Shown here piece by piece: positions 1 through 8,397 of a stretch of DNA of 43,154 nt. This DNA is from BTRG01 sp036986275 (GTDB taxonomy: Bacteria > Pseudomonadota > Gammaproteobacteria > Acidiferrobacterales > SZUA-150), in the NCBI GenBank assembly GCA_036986275.1, contig BTRG01000012.1, positions 1-43,154 on the forward strand, written 5' to 3'. The stretch's first letter is position 1, and each line of letters begins with the position of its first letter. A program made the translations under genes and the position numbers. Below the pieces are notes generated by a model. The model made no database searches. It was not told the origin of the DNA and saw only the letters and a program-made list of their open reading frames with translations.

Positions 1-322
1 GGGGGCCGGCCTATGGCGGCCTTGCCATTACACAAGACGATGGGCCGTTCTATTAATCGCGGATGTTCTATCATGGCGGCGATTAAGTCGTCATTACTGA
101 GATCAGGGCTATCGAGATGGTATTCCTTGTACTCCGCCTCTTTCTTGCGCATCAGGCCGCGTGGCTCAAGATTTAATAAAGACAGCACGTTTTAAGCTCT
201 TCGGCAGTCGGCGGTGTATTCAGGTATTCTATGACTTCGGGTATTATGTGCCGTTCCTGCAACAGCGCCAGGGTTTGGCGTGACTTGCTGCAGCGGGGAT
301 TGTGATAGATAACGGTATGCAT
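1..322 (-). pseudogene. arsC: arsenate reductase (ArsC/Spx-like), frameshifted and cut by the window edge
   Basis: The start at 322 follows a GGAG ribosome site and gives MHTVIYHNPRCSKSRQTL, the N-terminus of glutaredoxin-linked arsenate reductases, with the catalytic Cys at residue 11 in the NPRCSKS loop. The frame stops near 173. The family sequence resumes in the -1 frame from about 190 (VLSLLNLEPRGLMRKKE, later IERPIVLCNGKAAIGRP) and runs off the window at base 1. A single missing base in the A-run at about 190-193 would explain this. Joined, the protein has about 108 residues out of the usual 115-118. The family reduces arsenate to arsenite; some members are YffB-like proteins of unproven function. 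The break could be a real mutation or a sequence error close to the contig end. Confidence 0.8.
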
Positions 323-461
323 GAGGCCTCCGGAATATATTTGCCCTTGAGTGGCCAGTATATAGGTAGCATACAAGCATATTCGGAATGCTCACACCCG
401 TGTGAGGGTTTTCCGATTCGTTTCATTAAGATACATTATTAAGCCAAGGGGGAGGTTAACA

Positions 462-887
462 ATGAAAAGATTATTACTGATTGTGATGTTAAGCGTTTAT
501 GGGCTGGTTGCCGGCTGTGCCGGCGAGCCGGTCAAAAAAGATGAGGCCGAGGCGCCCGCGCCTGAACCTGAATCCAAAGCCGAAGCGTCTGCACCGGAAC
601 CGGCGCCACCTGCTAAGGAGACTTACCTGGTGTTACAAGGGGATACTCTGTGGGGCATTGCCGCCAAGGAGCAAATCTACAGTGATCCCTATTACTGGCC
701 TTTACTCTATAAAGAGAATGCGGCCGGCATTGCGGATGCCGATTTGATAGAAGTGGGACAGGTGCTGGACCTAAGACGTGACTACAGCGAGCAGGATAAG
801 TCCGCGGCAGTGCATCATGCCCAATACCGTGGTCCCTGGTCTTTGGGTGAAGTCGAGGCCTCGGACAAGGCCTATCTTAGTAAGTAG
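462..887 (+). CDS. LysM-domain lipoprotein
   Basis: The 141-residue product starts at 462, downstream of GGGGGAGGT; an in-frame start at 402 has no ribosome site. It has a lipoprotein signal peptide with lipobox LVAGC (Cys 19), then a linker rich in Glu, Pro and Ala (about residues 22-54), then one LysM-like domain (about 57-105) with the typical GDTLWGIA start and an IEVGQVLDL end. LysM domains bind peptidoglycan, so this is probably an outer-membrane-anchored, wall-binding protein in the periplasm. Similar small LysM lipoproteins occur widely in Gammaproteobacteria with unknown roles. It appears to stand alone, converging on the PilZ-like gene. Confidence 0.75.
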   Translation: MKRLLLIVMLSVYGLVAGCAGEPVKKDEAEAPAPEPESKAEASAPEPAPPAKETYLVLQGDTLWGIAAKEQIYSDPYYWPLLYKENAAGIADADLIEVGQVLDLRRDYSEQDKSAAVHHAQYRGPWSLGEVEASDKAYLSK

Positions 888-929
888 TGTGGTCGTTAGC
901 ACTGTCGCTGTGTAAGCAGCAGCATAGGC

Positions 930-2609
930 CTAATCATCCAGTAGCTTGAATTGAAAGCGTTCCATTGCGCCCGTGACTTCAATCAATGTGGTGCCAAAGG
1001 CACGACGCAATACCTCGCCATCATCGATGTATAAGGTATGGTCGATGTTAAATACAGCGCGTGGCGCCACCAGGGTGGGCGGTTGTTTTAATGCCTTGAT
1101 TTCGGGGAGTAACAAGGCATACATCTGATCGCTTTCATCGTTATTGTCGTTCAGCGTGCGTATGGATACCGGTGTCGCATAAGGCGCCAGGCGCTGGATG
1201 CCGATTTCCATATGTTCGGCCCCGGTAGAGCGCATCCAGCGCACCACACTGATGGCCCAACCGTTCTGACTCCCTGGGGTTTGGGTACCGACCAGGTCAC
1301 CCACCCGGATATGCACGTCTTTCAGGCCTTGTTTCTCCAGGGCCAGTCCACCGGCGCTTTCATCGATAATATTCCAGGTAACGCGCTCAAATTCCCCAGA
1401 CTCGGCATTGGTGTCGATCTCTTCTGCATCGGCTTGTTCTTCCGTGTTTTCTGGCTGAGTATAAAATGTTCCGATTCGTGTGCGCTGTTGAAATGGCCCC
1501 ATAAGCTCCGAACTATTCTGAAAAGGGCGCCCACCGTTGACAAAATAATTTATGGCATCCAGGCCAAAGGCAAGATGAATCTGGTTGTTGGAGACAACAC
1601 CGCTCCTGGGAAAGATGCGTTTGGGATTAACGCCCCAGGAATTGATCGTGCGCAGCAACATGTCATGGGCCAGCTTGTCGAAAAAGCTGTCGCTGAGGCC
1701 ATCCGGGTCCGGTTTGTGGCCCTTGCGCAGCATAGAGAGCTGCGTGTGGATATTGCGTGCCAGTTCCACGGTCGTGAGCAGGCGAAGCTGGTCGGGGTTT
1801 TCAACCTTCGGCAAGCCGCTAAAGTGATGACCGGCCTTGTCATTTTCGGCGTTAATCAGGAACTGGCAGCTATCTGCTGCATCGCTATTGGCGGGACTGA
1901 TGGTGGCCAATGAGGCCCAGCGATCGAGATAGGCGCGTATCTTGGCTATCATGCGCGCCGGCAAATGATAGGGATCACTCAGATCCAGTAACAGCGCCTG
2001 TTTATAGGCATGACTAATGCTGCTGTGGGGCAGGGTGTGATTGAGGCTGTCCTCAACCTTGCTGTCCGCTAGGCCATGATGTTCGGCTAACTGGTAAAGT
2101 TGGTGTAGTTCATGCCAGATACCGGTGGGGAAGGGCGCATAAAACATATAGGAATGCACCAGCGTTTCCGCCAGGTAGCGTATGGTTCTATGCAGAGGAA
2201 TCAACAAGTCAGCAGCGTGTTTGCCCGTAAGCTTGGGTTTATAACGGTCATAACTGTCGAGAATCACGCGTTTGTAACCATAGGCCATTTCTACCTGAAA
2301 ATGACGCACTTGTTCCGCGATCATTTTATTTTTTTCAGAGAGTGGCAGCGCCAGGCCGGTGTACTTATGTTCCATCTTTTGGCTGATGTGGTCGACCGGC
2401 TCGCGATAGAGCTCCATCAATTTCACACGGGCCTTGTCGTTGATTTCAATCCGATTGGTGACCATCAGCGCTTTGTGGATGGCGTGGCTGACATCGGCGA
2501 TATTGAGCCACGGCAGGCTGGCCAGCCATTCCTTGACCTTGGCCGGATCGGTGGGCACATCGGTAGTCGAGCCCTGGGCAGGTTCGGGGACAAATAACTT
2601 GGGTTCCAT
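930..2609 (-). CDS. large cytosolic protein with C-terminal PilZ-like domain
   Basis: A 559-residue soluble protein without signal peptide or membrane segment. The long N-terminal part (to about residue 400) is mostly helical and matches nothing I can name with certainty. From about residue 407 a PilZ-like pattern appears: WNIIDESAGGLAL, then VGDLVG, then ISVVRWMR and MEIGIQRL. This is the order of strands in c-di-GMP receptors (D-x-S-x-G-G motif). The overall build resembles FimW-type c-di-GMP receptors of pseudomonads. The upstream RxxxR arm of classical PilZ domains is not evident, so nucleotide binding is unproven. It is flanked by unrelated genes and appears monocistronic. Confidence 0.5.
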   Translation of the reverse strand: MEPKLFVPEPAQGSTTDVPTDPAKVKEWLASLPWLNIADVSHAIHKALMVTNRIEINDKARVKLMELYREPVDHISQKMEHKYTGLALPLSEKNKMIAEQVRHFQVEMAYGYKRVILDSYDRYKPKLTGKHAADLLIPLHRTIRYLAETLVHSYMFYAPFPTGIWHELHQLYQLAEHHGLADSKVEDSLNHTLPHSSISHAYKQALLLDLSDPYHLPARMIAKIRAYLDRWASLATISPANSDAADSCQFLINAENDKAGHHFSGLPKVENPDQLRLLTTVELARNIHTQLSMLRKGHKPDPDGLSDSFFDKLAHDMLLRTINSWGVNPKRIFPRSGVVSNNQIHLAFGLDAINYFVNGGRPFQNSSELMGPFQQRTRIGTFYTQPENTEEQADAEEIDTNAESGEFERVTWNIIDESAGGLALEKQGLKDVHIRVGDLVGTQTPGSQNGWAISVVRWMRSTGAEHMEIGIQRLAPYATPVSIRTLNDNNDESDQMYALLLPEIKALKQPPTLVAPRAVFNIDHTLYIDDGEVLRRAFGTTLIEVTGAMERFQFKLLDD

Positions 2610-2709
2610 GAATCTTGTTTCGGTTATCGTTGTAAATTATTAAACAGGTACAATAGCGCGCGACCCCGGATACCCTAAAGGTAGCAGCTTTCTCTGGAAA
2701 TGCCCGTAG

Positions 2710-4110
2710 TCAGGGTGATTTAATATTGCCGTGGTGGGCGGCATCCTCCACCAGCTTGTCGAAGGCCTCGCTGTCCATCAGGCCTTTTTCCTCTACCAGC
2801 TCCCGTATCGGGCGGCCGCTGGCCTGGGATTCCTTGGCCACCTCGGCGGCTTTGGCATAACCTATGCTGGTATTCAGCAGTGTTGCCAGCCCCACACTGG
2901 CATGGGCGTAATCGTGACAGCGCCGGGTATCCAGGGTCAGGCCCTGCAGGGCCTTTTCTGTCACGGCATTGATAGCATGGGTTAGCCAGTCCATGGCGTC
3001 GAATAGCGCCGAACCCAGGGCCGGCATCATGACATTCAATTCCAGCTGACCGGCCTGCACCATGCCTGCTATAGCCGCATCCTGCCCCTGTATCTGGTAG
3101 CAGACCTGGTTCAGCATTTCGAACATCACGGGATTGACCTTGCCCGGCATGATACTGGAGCCCGGTTGCACTGCCGGCAGATGGATTTCGGCCAGGCCGG
3201 TGCGCGGCCCGGAGGCCAGCAGGCGCATATCGTTGCTGATGCGTCCTGTCTCGAGCGAAATACTGCGTATGGCATTACTTAAGTATTGCAGGTCGGCCAT
3301 GGATTGCATCTGGCCGGCGAGATCCGCCGCCGGGCGTATGGCCTCACCAGTGAGCGTAGCCAGCTCCTTGGCGACATTGGTGATATAGCCCGGCGAGGTG
3401 TTCAGACCGGTGCCGGCAGCCGTGCCGCCGAGCCCAATCTCACACAGCGGATCGCGACAGCTCTCCAGTCGGGTCTGGCAGCGACGCAAGGTCCAGGCGT
3501 AGGCGCCAAATTCACGTCCCACCGTTGTCGGCACGGCGTCCTGTAAATGGGTGCGGCCCGTTTTGATGGTCTCTTTTTCGCGCTTGGCAATGGTTTCATA
3601 GGCGGCGGCCATGCCCGCCAAGGCTTGGCTCAGGCGCGGTAACTTGGTCAGGGCCGCCAGACGAATCGCCGTCGGGATAGTATCGTTTGTGCTTTGCCCC
3701 ATGTTTACATGGTCGTTGGGGTTGATGGGGTCGTATTGTCCTTTGCTGCCGCCCAGGGCCGCATTGGCCAGGTTGGCAATGACCTCGTTGGTATTCATAT
3801 TGTGGCTGGTGCCGGCGCCGGCCTGAAAGCGATCCACCACAAAGTGTTGCAGGTATTCGCCGTTGAGTATGGCTTCGGCGGCATCGCAAATAGCCCCGGC
3901 GTACTTATCGTCCAGCCAACCGGCTTGCTGGTTGGCGCGGGCGGCCGCCTGCTTGATACGGACATGGGCCTTCACAAAATCCATGTCAGGTTGGCGACCG
4001 GAAATCGGGAAATTATCGACTGCACGCGCCGTCTGTATCCCGTACCAGGCGGATTCGGGAACGGGATATTCTCCCAGGCTATCCTTTTCTGTACGGAATC
4101 TTTTTGTCAT
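2710..4110 (-). CDS. aspA: aspartate ammonia-lyase (aspartase/fumarase superfamily)
   Basis: The start at 4110 is chosen because GGAG lies 6-9 bases upstream; an ATG at 4122 would overlap that site. The protein has 466 residues, normal for the family. The signature GSSIMPGKVNP is at about 317-327, with the catalytic Ser in the flexible loop. Other conserved segments are GAGTSHNMNTNEV (98-110), NPNDHVN (130-136), TGRTHLQDAVPTT (184-196) and GQLELNVMMP near residue 355. The GAGTS and LQDAVP features and AGQLELNVM match Bacillus-type aspartases better than FumC, although the His in GRTHLQD is shared with fumarases. It probably deaminates aspartate to fumarate and ammonia in the cytosol. Annotation as class II fumarase is the main alternative. 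Confidence 0.75.
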   Translation of the reverse strand: MTKRFRTEKDSLGEYPVPESAWYGIQTARAVDNFPISGRQPDMDFVKAHVRIKQAAARANQQAGWLDDKYAGAICDAAEAILNGEYLQHFVVDRFQAGAGTSHNMNTNEVIANLANAALGGSKGQYDPINPNDHVNMGQSTNDTIPTAIRLAALTKLPRLSQALAGMAAAYETIAKREKETIKTGRTHLQDAVPTTVGREFGAYAWTLRRCQTRLESCRDPLCEIGLGGTAAGTGLNTSPGYITNVAKELATLTGEAIRPAADLAGQMQSMADLQYLSNAIRSISLETGRISNDMRLLASGPRTGLAEIHLPAVQPGSSIMPGKVNPVMFEMLNQVCYQIQGQDAAIAGMVQAGQLELNVMMPALGSALFDAMDWLTHAINAVTEKALQGLTLDTRRCHDYAHASVGLATLLNTSIGYAKAAEVAKESQASGRPIRELVEEKGLMDSEAFDKLVEDAAHHGNIKSP

Positions 4111-4206
4111 CTTGTGCTCCAAGCTGTGAGCCCGGAATTATAGGAAGGTTAAACCAGGAATGCATCCGTAGCCAACGGCAATCTTGGTCAGTACAGGAGA
4201 ATAATT

Positions 4207-4710
4207 ATGTTGCTGAAGAAAACAGGAATATTGATATTGGCGATATTGTTGTCGTGGCCGGCCTGGGCCGGTGCGCCGGACATTATGCTCAAGGGGTTTG
4301 ATGGCCAAGACCGCAATGTCAATGAGATCATCGGCAAGGGCAAGTGGGTAGTGGCCGTGGTTTGGGCCCATGACTGCCATATTTGTAATGCGGAAATCAA
4401 CGAGATGGTCAAGCTGCACAGGGACCACAAGGATAAAGATCTGGTGGTGCTGGGTATTTCAGTAGACGGTTATGGCAAAAGAAAGCTGGCGAAAGGTTTT
4501 GTGGATAAACACAATTTGAATTTTACCAATCTTATCGCCGAGCCGGATCAGGCCGTGATGATGAAGTTTGGCGCCGGGCCCTTTGTTGGCACGCCGACGT
4601 ATTATGTCTATTCCCCTGAGGGTGAGATCATGGCCAAGAACGTCGGTCCGGTATCACAGGAAGATATAGAATCCTTTCTCAACGATCAGGCAGCCGCGAG
4701 AGCCAAATAG
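4207..4710 (+). CDS. periplasmic TlpA-like thioredoxin-fold protein
   Basis: A 167-residue protein with a cleavable signal peptide (residues 1 to about 22, ending WAGA) and a thioredoxin fold of the TlpA/AhpC-TSA type. The active-site pair is CHIC (Cys 57 and Cys 60) and the cis-Pro is in GTPTYYVY (Pro 130). AGGAG lies just upstream of the ATG. Such proteins reduce disulfides in the periplasm, for example in cytochrome c maturation or sulfur oxidation. It is divergent from the aspartase gene and is followed after a decayed stretch by another periplasmic thioredoxin, so the two may serve the same redox route. The exact partner cannot be read from sequence. Confidence 0.75.
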   Translation: MLLKKTGILILAILLSWPAWAGAPDIMLKGFDGQDRNVNEIIGKGKWVVAVVWAHDCHICNAEINEMVKLHRDHKDKDLVVLGISVDGYGKRKLAKGFVDKHNLNFTNLIAEPDQAVMMKFGAGPFVGTPTYYVYSPEGEIMAKNVGPVSQEDIESFLNDQAAARAK

Positions 4711-4711
4711 C

Positions 4712-5165
4712 GCCAAAGACCCGGGTTTACCGCACCACTGTTGCTATAGCATCTTGTTCCACCAGCTCAAAGACGTTGATTCAGACCCCGCCGCAGGGCC
4801 GTGGCTGGCGTGGGTCTTGAGGTGAAACACTTCAATCGCCCATATGAAAGGCCCGCCCGCCGGGCAAGGATGCGTTGGCCGGGGTTGCAAGAACTCGAAC
4901 CTGAGCCTGTGATCACGGGGCACTGGAGTCCAGTTGCGGACAAATACGTGGTCGTCGTTATTTCCCTGTTTTATATGCCGAAGCAGGCAAGTATTATCAG
5001 CGGGGACTCGCCGAGCGGCTTTCCGCGAATGTCATCTATCCAGCGCGACCGCCAGGGACGACATGTATGGAGGGCCAGTGTGATGTACTGATATTACTAC
5101 CCTGTCAGTTTGCCGCGGGGGGAGAGTTTAATTTAACGGTGTGGCGAGATGCACCGGACGGATAA
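4712..5165 (+). pseudogene. possible decayed coding region between the two thioredoxin genes
   Basis: No single good frame spans this stretch, but protein-like sequence appears in succession in three frames: a piece around 4745-4825 (LKDVDSDPAAGPWLAWVL), a piece around 4801-4970 (VITGHWSPVADKYVVVV), and one from about 4974 to the TAA at 5163-5165 (YAEAGKYYQRGLAERLS, then CDVLILLPCQF). The last piece has no usual start codon before 5064 and ends 14 bases before the next gene, as an upstream operon member would. I infer a small gene with two frameshifts, or an ordinary spacer that only looks coding. I do not recognise a family. Confidence 0.3.
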
Positions 5166-5179
5166 ACGAGGGTTCGGGT

Positions 5180-5758
5180 ATGAAAACGAGACTGATGTGT
5201 TACCACATGGGCAGCATTTATTTCTTTCCCGTATTGATATTCGTGTTGGCTCTGGGCATTGCTCAGCCAATTGTTGCTGCCGAAGAAATCCGCGATCCTA
5301 TTGAGTACTTCTTCCATCAGGGTTTCGGCGATCTCCCCGACGAACTGGCCACCGCCAAGGAAGAAGGCAAGATCGGTTTGTTCGTCATGTTCGGCAATGA
5401 TGAATGCCCCTGGTGCGCCAAGATGAAGGCCGGTGTCTTCAACCAAGTACGGGTCCAGGATTACTACAGAAAATATTTTCGCATCCTGGAAATCGATACC
5501 GAGGGCGACACAGCTGTCATAGATTTTGATGGCAAAGAAATGGCACAGAAGGATTTTGCTTTCAAATACAATCGCGTACGTGCGACACCCGTGTTTATTT
5601 TCTACGATCTCGATGGCAAGAAACTGACCCGGTATACCGGCGCCACACGCGATGTCGATGAATTTATGTGGTTGGGTCAGTATGTCGTGCAAGGCCATTA
5701 CAAGAACAAGCGCTTTACTGTTTACAAACGCGAACAACAGGCCAAAACAAGAAAATAA
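5180..5758 (+). CDS. periplasmic SoxW-like thioredoxin family protein
   Basis: The start at 5180 gives 192 residues with an N-terminal hydrophobic signal (about 11-34, ending VAA). The active site is CPWC (Cys 76, Cys 79) in the form NDECPWCAKM, and the cis-Pro is at about residue 136 in RATPVFIFYD. This resembles SoxW and related DUF255/thioredoxin_2-type periplasmic reductases. A Sox system is not present in the window, so a link to thiosulfate oxidation is only a suggestion. The gene lies 21 bases before the TolC-type gene and is likely co-transcribed with it. Confidence 0.75.
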   Translation: MKTRLMCYHMGSIYFFPVLIFVLALGIAQPIVAAEEIRDPIEYFFHQGFGDLPDELATAKEEGKIGLFVMFGNDECPWCAKMKAGVFNQVRVQDYYRKYFRILEIDTEGDTAVIDFDGKEMAQKDFAFKYNRVRATPVFIFYDLDGKKLTRYTGATRDVDEFMWLGQYVVQGHYKNKRFTVYKREQQAKTRK

Positions 5759-5779
5759 TCCAGACGCTATAATGCTGCG

Positions 5780-7111
5780 ATGAATGTCAGGCGCATAGTA
5801 ACACTTGGTCTAATCATCGCCTTGATGAGTGCGGGGGGTGTCATGGCGGTAGGGCCTGGCAGTGAAATAACAACACAAGCCCTGCCGGCAACCTTAACAC
5901 TGGCGGAGGCGTTACGCAGGGTGGATGCACACCATCCTGTCCTGCAATCCAAAAGCGCGCAAGAACAGGGCGCGCAAGCCCGGCTTGATCGTGTGCGTGC
6001 GCGATCAGGTTTTCAGGCCGATATCAACCTGACTTTATCTGCTGTCGATCTTATTAATAGTGGAGATGCCGGTGATGGTTTTGTCAATGACAGCTATGGC
6101 CGGCTGGTAGTGCGCAAACGTCTTTATGATTTTGGTCGCAGCCGGGCAAAGGAAGATGCCGCGTCACAAAGTCTGGCAGCGCGACAGATAGACTTGATGA
6201 ACGCACCTGAGCTGCTGCAAGTAGAAATCATGCGGGCGTTCTTTAATGTTGTCCTGGCCGATATGCGTTATGCCACCGATAACGAGGACATGGCATACAA
6301 ATATGTGCGCTTCGATAAAATTCGCGAGCGTCAGAAACTGGGCATGGTGTCCGATGTCGAGGTATTGGAACTCGAAAGCATTTATCAGGATTCGTTCCTG
6401 CGTCGTAATCGTAGCCAATTGCAACAAAGCAGTGCCCGCAGCCGCCTGGCAATTTTGCTGAATCGTCCCGCCGAGTTACCGCATCGGGTGGTGCGTCCAC
6501 GGTTGAATGTCGAGAAACACGCATTGCCGGATTACAAGACGGCGCTGGATAAGGTACTAAAAACCAATCCTCGTTTACGAGCCCTGGCATTGGACGTTAA
6601 GGCGGCCAAGGCGAAAATCAACGCCATGCAAGCGGATTGGCGACCGATACTGGAGGCCGAGGTTTCCAGTTCGGCATATGAGCGTGAGGTAGGCTCACGC
6701 AACAGCGCCGAGGCCATGTTGCGCTTGCGCATGCCGCTGTATCAGGGCGGGGGTGTGAAAGCGGCCTTGAAAGAAGCCATGTCGGAACTGCACATCGCCG
6801 AGGCCGAGTACCGCAAGCTCGAACTGGACTTGCATCAATCGGCGCTGGATTTGGTGCAAACACTGGAGGCGCTCAAAATCGAGCGCCATGCCGCACGGGT
6901 ACGGCTGGACTATCGAGACATGAAGCTCGATCAGAACCGCGCCCTGTATGAAATGGAGGTGCAAACTACGTTGGGCGATTCCATGGTGTTGGTGACGGAT
7001 GCGCAATGGCAGGCCGCGCGCGCCGAATTTGAAACACTTGTGACTTGGGCAAAACTGGATGCCTTGCAAGGCAAGGGCATAGATTTGAACGAATGGAAGG
7101 CAGGACCATGA
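5780..7111 (+). CDS. TolC-family outer membrane efflux protein
   Basis: A 443-residue protein with a signal peptide (about 1-23) and two long heptad-rich halves typical of outer membrane factors: LTLAEALRRVDAHHPVLQ near residue 38 starts the first repeat, and RPLYQGGG-like text (RMPLYQGGGVKAALKEA, about residues 317-333) marks the second. TolC proteins form trimeric channels through the outer membrane and periplasm. The stop overlaps the start of the adaptor gene (ATGA), so the two are translationally coupled. No inner-membrane pump gene follows, which is unusual for a complete tripartite exporter. Confidence 0.8.
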   Translation: MNVRRIVTLGLIIALMSAGGVMAVGPGSEITTQALPATLTLAEALRRVDAHHPVLQSKSAQEQGAQARLDRVRARSGFQADINLTLSAVDLINSGDAGDGFVNDSYGRLVVRKRLYDFGRSRAKEDAASQSLAARQIDLMNAPELLQVEIMRAFFNVVLADMRYATDNEDMAYKYVRFDKIRERQKLGMVSDVEVLELESIYQDSFLRRNRSQLQQSSARSRLAILLNRPAELPHRVVRPRLNVEKHALPDYKTALDKVLKTNPRLRALALDVKAAKAKINAMQADWRPILEAEVSSSAYEREVGSRNSAEAMLRLRMPLYQGGGVKAALKEAMSELHIAEAEYRKLELDLHQSALDLVQTLEALKIERHAARVRLDYRDMKLDQNRALYEMEVQTTLGDSMVLVTDAQWQAARAEFETLVTWAKLDALQGKGIDLNEWKAGP

Positions 7112-7887
7112 AATACAAATTAATGATGCAGGCCTTGTTATTGAGTGTGCTGGGTTCTTGTTATGTTGGCGCCATGGCCGATACGTTTGATGCCCGTGTC
7201 AGTTGGGCGCGCAAGGTGGCATTGGGCCTGCCGGTGTCTGGCGTTGTCAGCCACACCAGGGCGCAGGTCGGTGGGCGCGTTAAACAAGGGGAGGAACTGC
7301 TGGCGTTGGAAGATACACTCTTCAAGGCGGAACTGAATCAGGCGCTGGCCGCGATAGCGAGACAAAAAATCAATTTAAAGGCCGCCCGGCGTGACCTTGC
7401 CCAGGCGCAGGAACTGTATGATCGCATTGTCTTGTCTACCGTGGCGCTGGAAGAGGCCAAGGAGAAAGTGGCGAGGGTGGAAGCGGACCTGCGCAGTGCG
7501 CGGGCGCAGAAGTCCAAGGCACTATATCGTTTATCGCGTAGTCGCATTGTTGCTCCGTTCGATGCCTGGGTCCTGGCGCGCCATATCGCGGCCGGCCAAA
7601 CCGTGGTCAGCGAACTGGAAGCCAGGACGCTCATCGAGTTGGCCGCGGTCGGTGAATACCTCGCCCGCTTTGAAGCAACGGCTGATGATTTGAAACAAAT
7701 ACAACTGGGTCAGACGGTCAGCGTGCGCGCCGAGGGCGCCAGCGTTAACGGCGCCATCGCCTCCATTTCACTTGAACCTGTCAAGGGAGCGGCAGGCCAT
7801 GCGCCCATGTATGCCGTCACCGTACAATTTTCGTTCGACGATAAACTGCTGCGGGCCGGCCAGACAGTTAGCGTAGAAACCTCCTGA
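7108..7887 (+). CDS. small HlyD/RND-type periplasmic adaptor
   Basis: The start at 7108 overlaps the TolC-type stop by four bases and has AGGA upstream; an earlier in-frame ATG at 7045 lies inside the previous gene. The 259-residue product has a signal peptide ending GAMA, a lipoyl half-motif (VSGVVSHTRAQVGGRVKQG, about residues 44-62), a coiled-coil hairpin (about 70-145) and the returning lipoyl half (SRSRIVAPFDAWV). It is shorter than usual adaptors (350-400 residues): the last membrane-proximal domain is abbreviated. It should bridge the TolC-like channel to a pump, but none is encoded here. Confidence 0.7.
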   Translation: MKYKLMMQALLLSVLGSCYVGAMADTFDARVSWARKVALGLPVSGVVSHTRAQVGGRVKQGEELLALEDTLFKAELNQALAAIARQKINLKAARRDLAQAQELYDRIVLSTVALEEAKEKVARVEADLRSARAQKSKALYRLSRSRIVAPFDAWVLARHIAAGQTVVSELEARTLIELAAVGEYLARFEATADDLKQIQLGQTVSVRAEGASVNGAIASISLEPVKGAAGHAPMYAVTVQFSFDDKLLRAGQTVSVETS

Positions 7888-7894
7888 AACCAAA

Positions 7895-8185
7895 GTGAGC
7901 ACGGACGCCGGCATCACACTCTGCAAACATTTCCTGGTCTCTGGTCGGGTGCAGGGTGTGTTTTACCGTGCCACTACACAAGAAATTGCACAACGATTGG
8001 GCCTCACCGGATGGGTCAGAAACCTCGGTGACGGTCGCGTGGAACTCGTCGCCTGCGGTAGCCATGATCAATTAGCCGAATTAGAGGCCTGGCTTTGGCA
8101 AGGCCCGGCCTATGCCAGCGTCGAGGAAGTGCAGGCGCAGGAAGTGACCACGGAACCTTGCACAGGATTTGACGTACGATTTTAA
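7895..8185 (+). CDS. acyP: acylphosphatase
   Basis: A 96-residue protein starting with GTG at 7895, seven bases after the adaptor stop. It has the acylphosphatase signature: VSGRVQGVFYR (about 15-25) with catalytic Arg 25, and GWVRNLGDGRVEL (about 39-51) with catalytic Asn 43. These small cytosolic enzymes hydrolyse acyl phosphates such as carbamoyl phosphate. Its place at the end of the thioredoxin/TolC/adaptor run is probably incidental co-transcription. Confidence 0.9.
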   Translation: MSTDAGITLCKHFLVSGRVQGVFYRATTQEIAQRLGLTGWVRNLGDGRVELVACGSHDQLAELEAWLWQGPAYASVEEVQAQEVTTEPCTGFDVRF

Positions 8186-8397
8186 CAACTCGGGAGGGCT
8201 GGATATGTATTTTGGGGGTCACTCCACCCATGACTGGATGTATACAGTGTATTCCAATATATAAGCTATGGCTTCATAATTAACTGTTAGATAGAGAGCC
8301 TTAACAATCCCATCCAGAAAGTCCCGAAAGCATCGTGATTATTGCAGCATAAAATACGCTCTCCTTTTTCAGGCCTATGATGGGGTCCGTTGTGTAT

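Noticed and set aside
186..196. Programmed -1 frameshift in arsC
   Set aside because: The reading phase does not fit a slippery X-XXY-YYZ heptamer, and ArsC is not known to use recoding.
1212..1913. Open frame of 233 codons on the plus strand
   Set aside because: Antisense shadow of the PilZ-like protein gene; no ribosome site and no family likeness.
4801..5091. A single 96-codon gene from GTG 4801
   Set aside because: Only the middle part looks like protein. The better continuation after about 4974 is in another frame, so I described the whole stretch as decayed instead.
8186..8397. Possible gene or RNA in the gap between acylphosphatase and nitroreductase
   Set aside because: No frame, hairpin or promoter of note was found; the sequence is AT-rich spacer.
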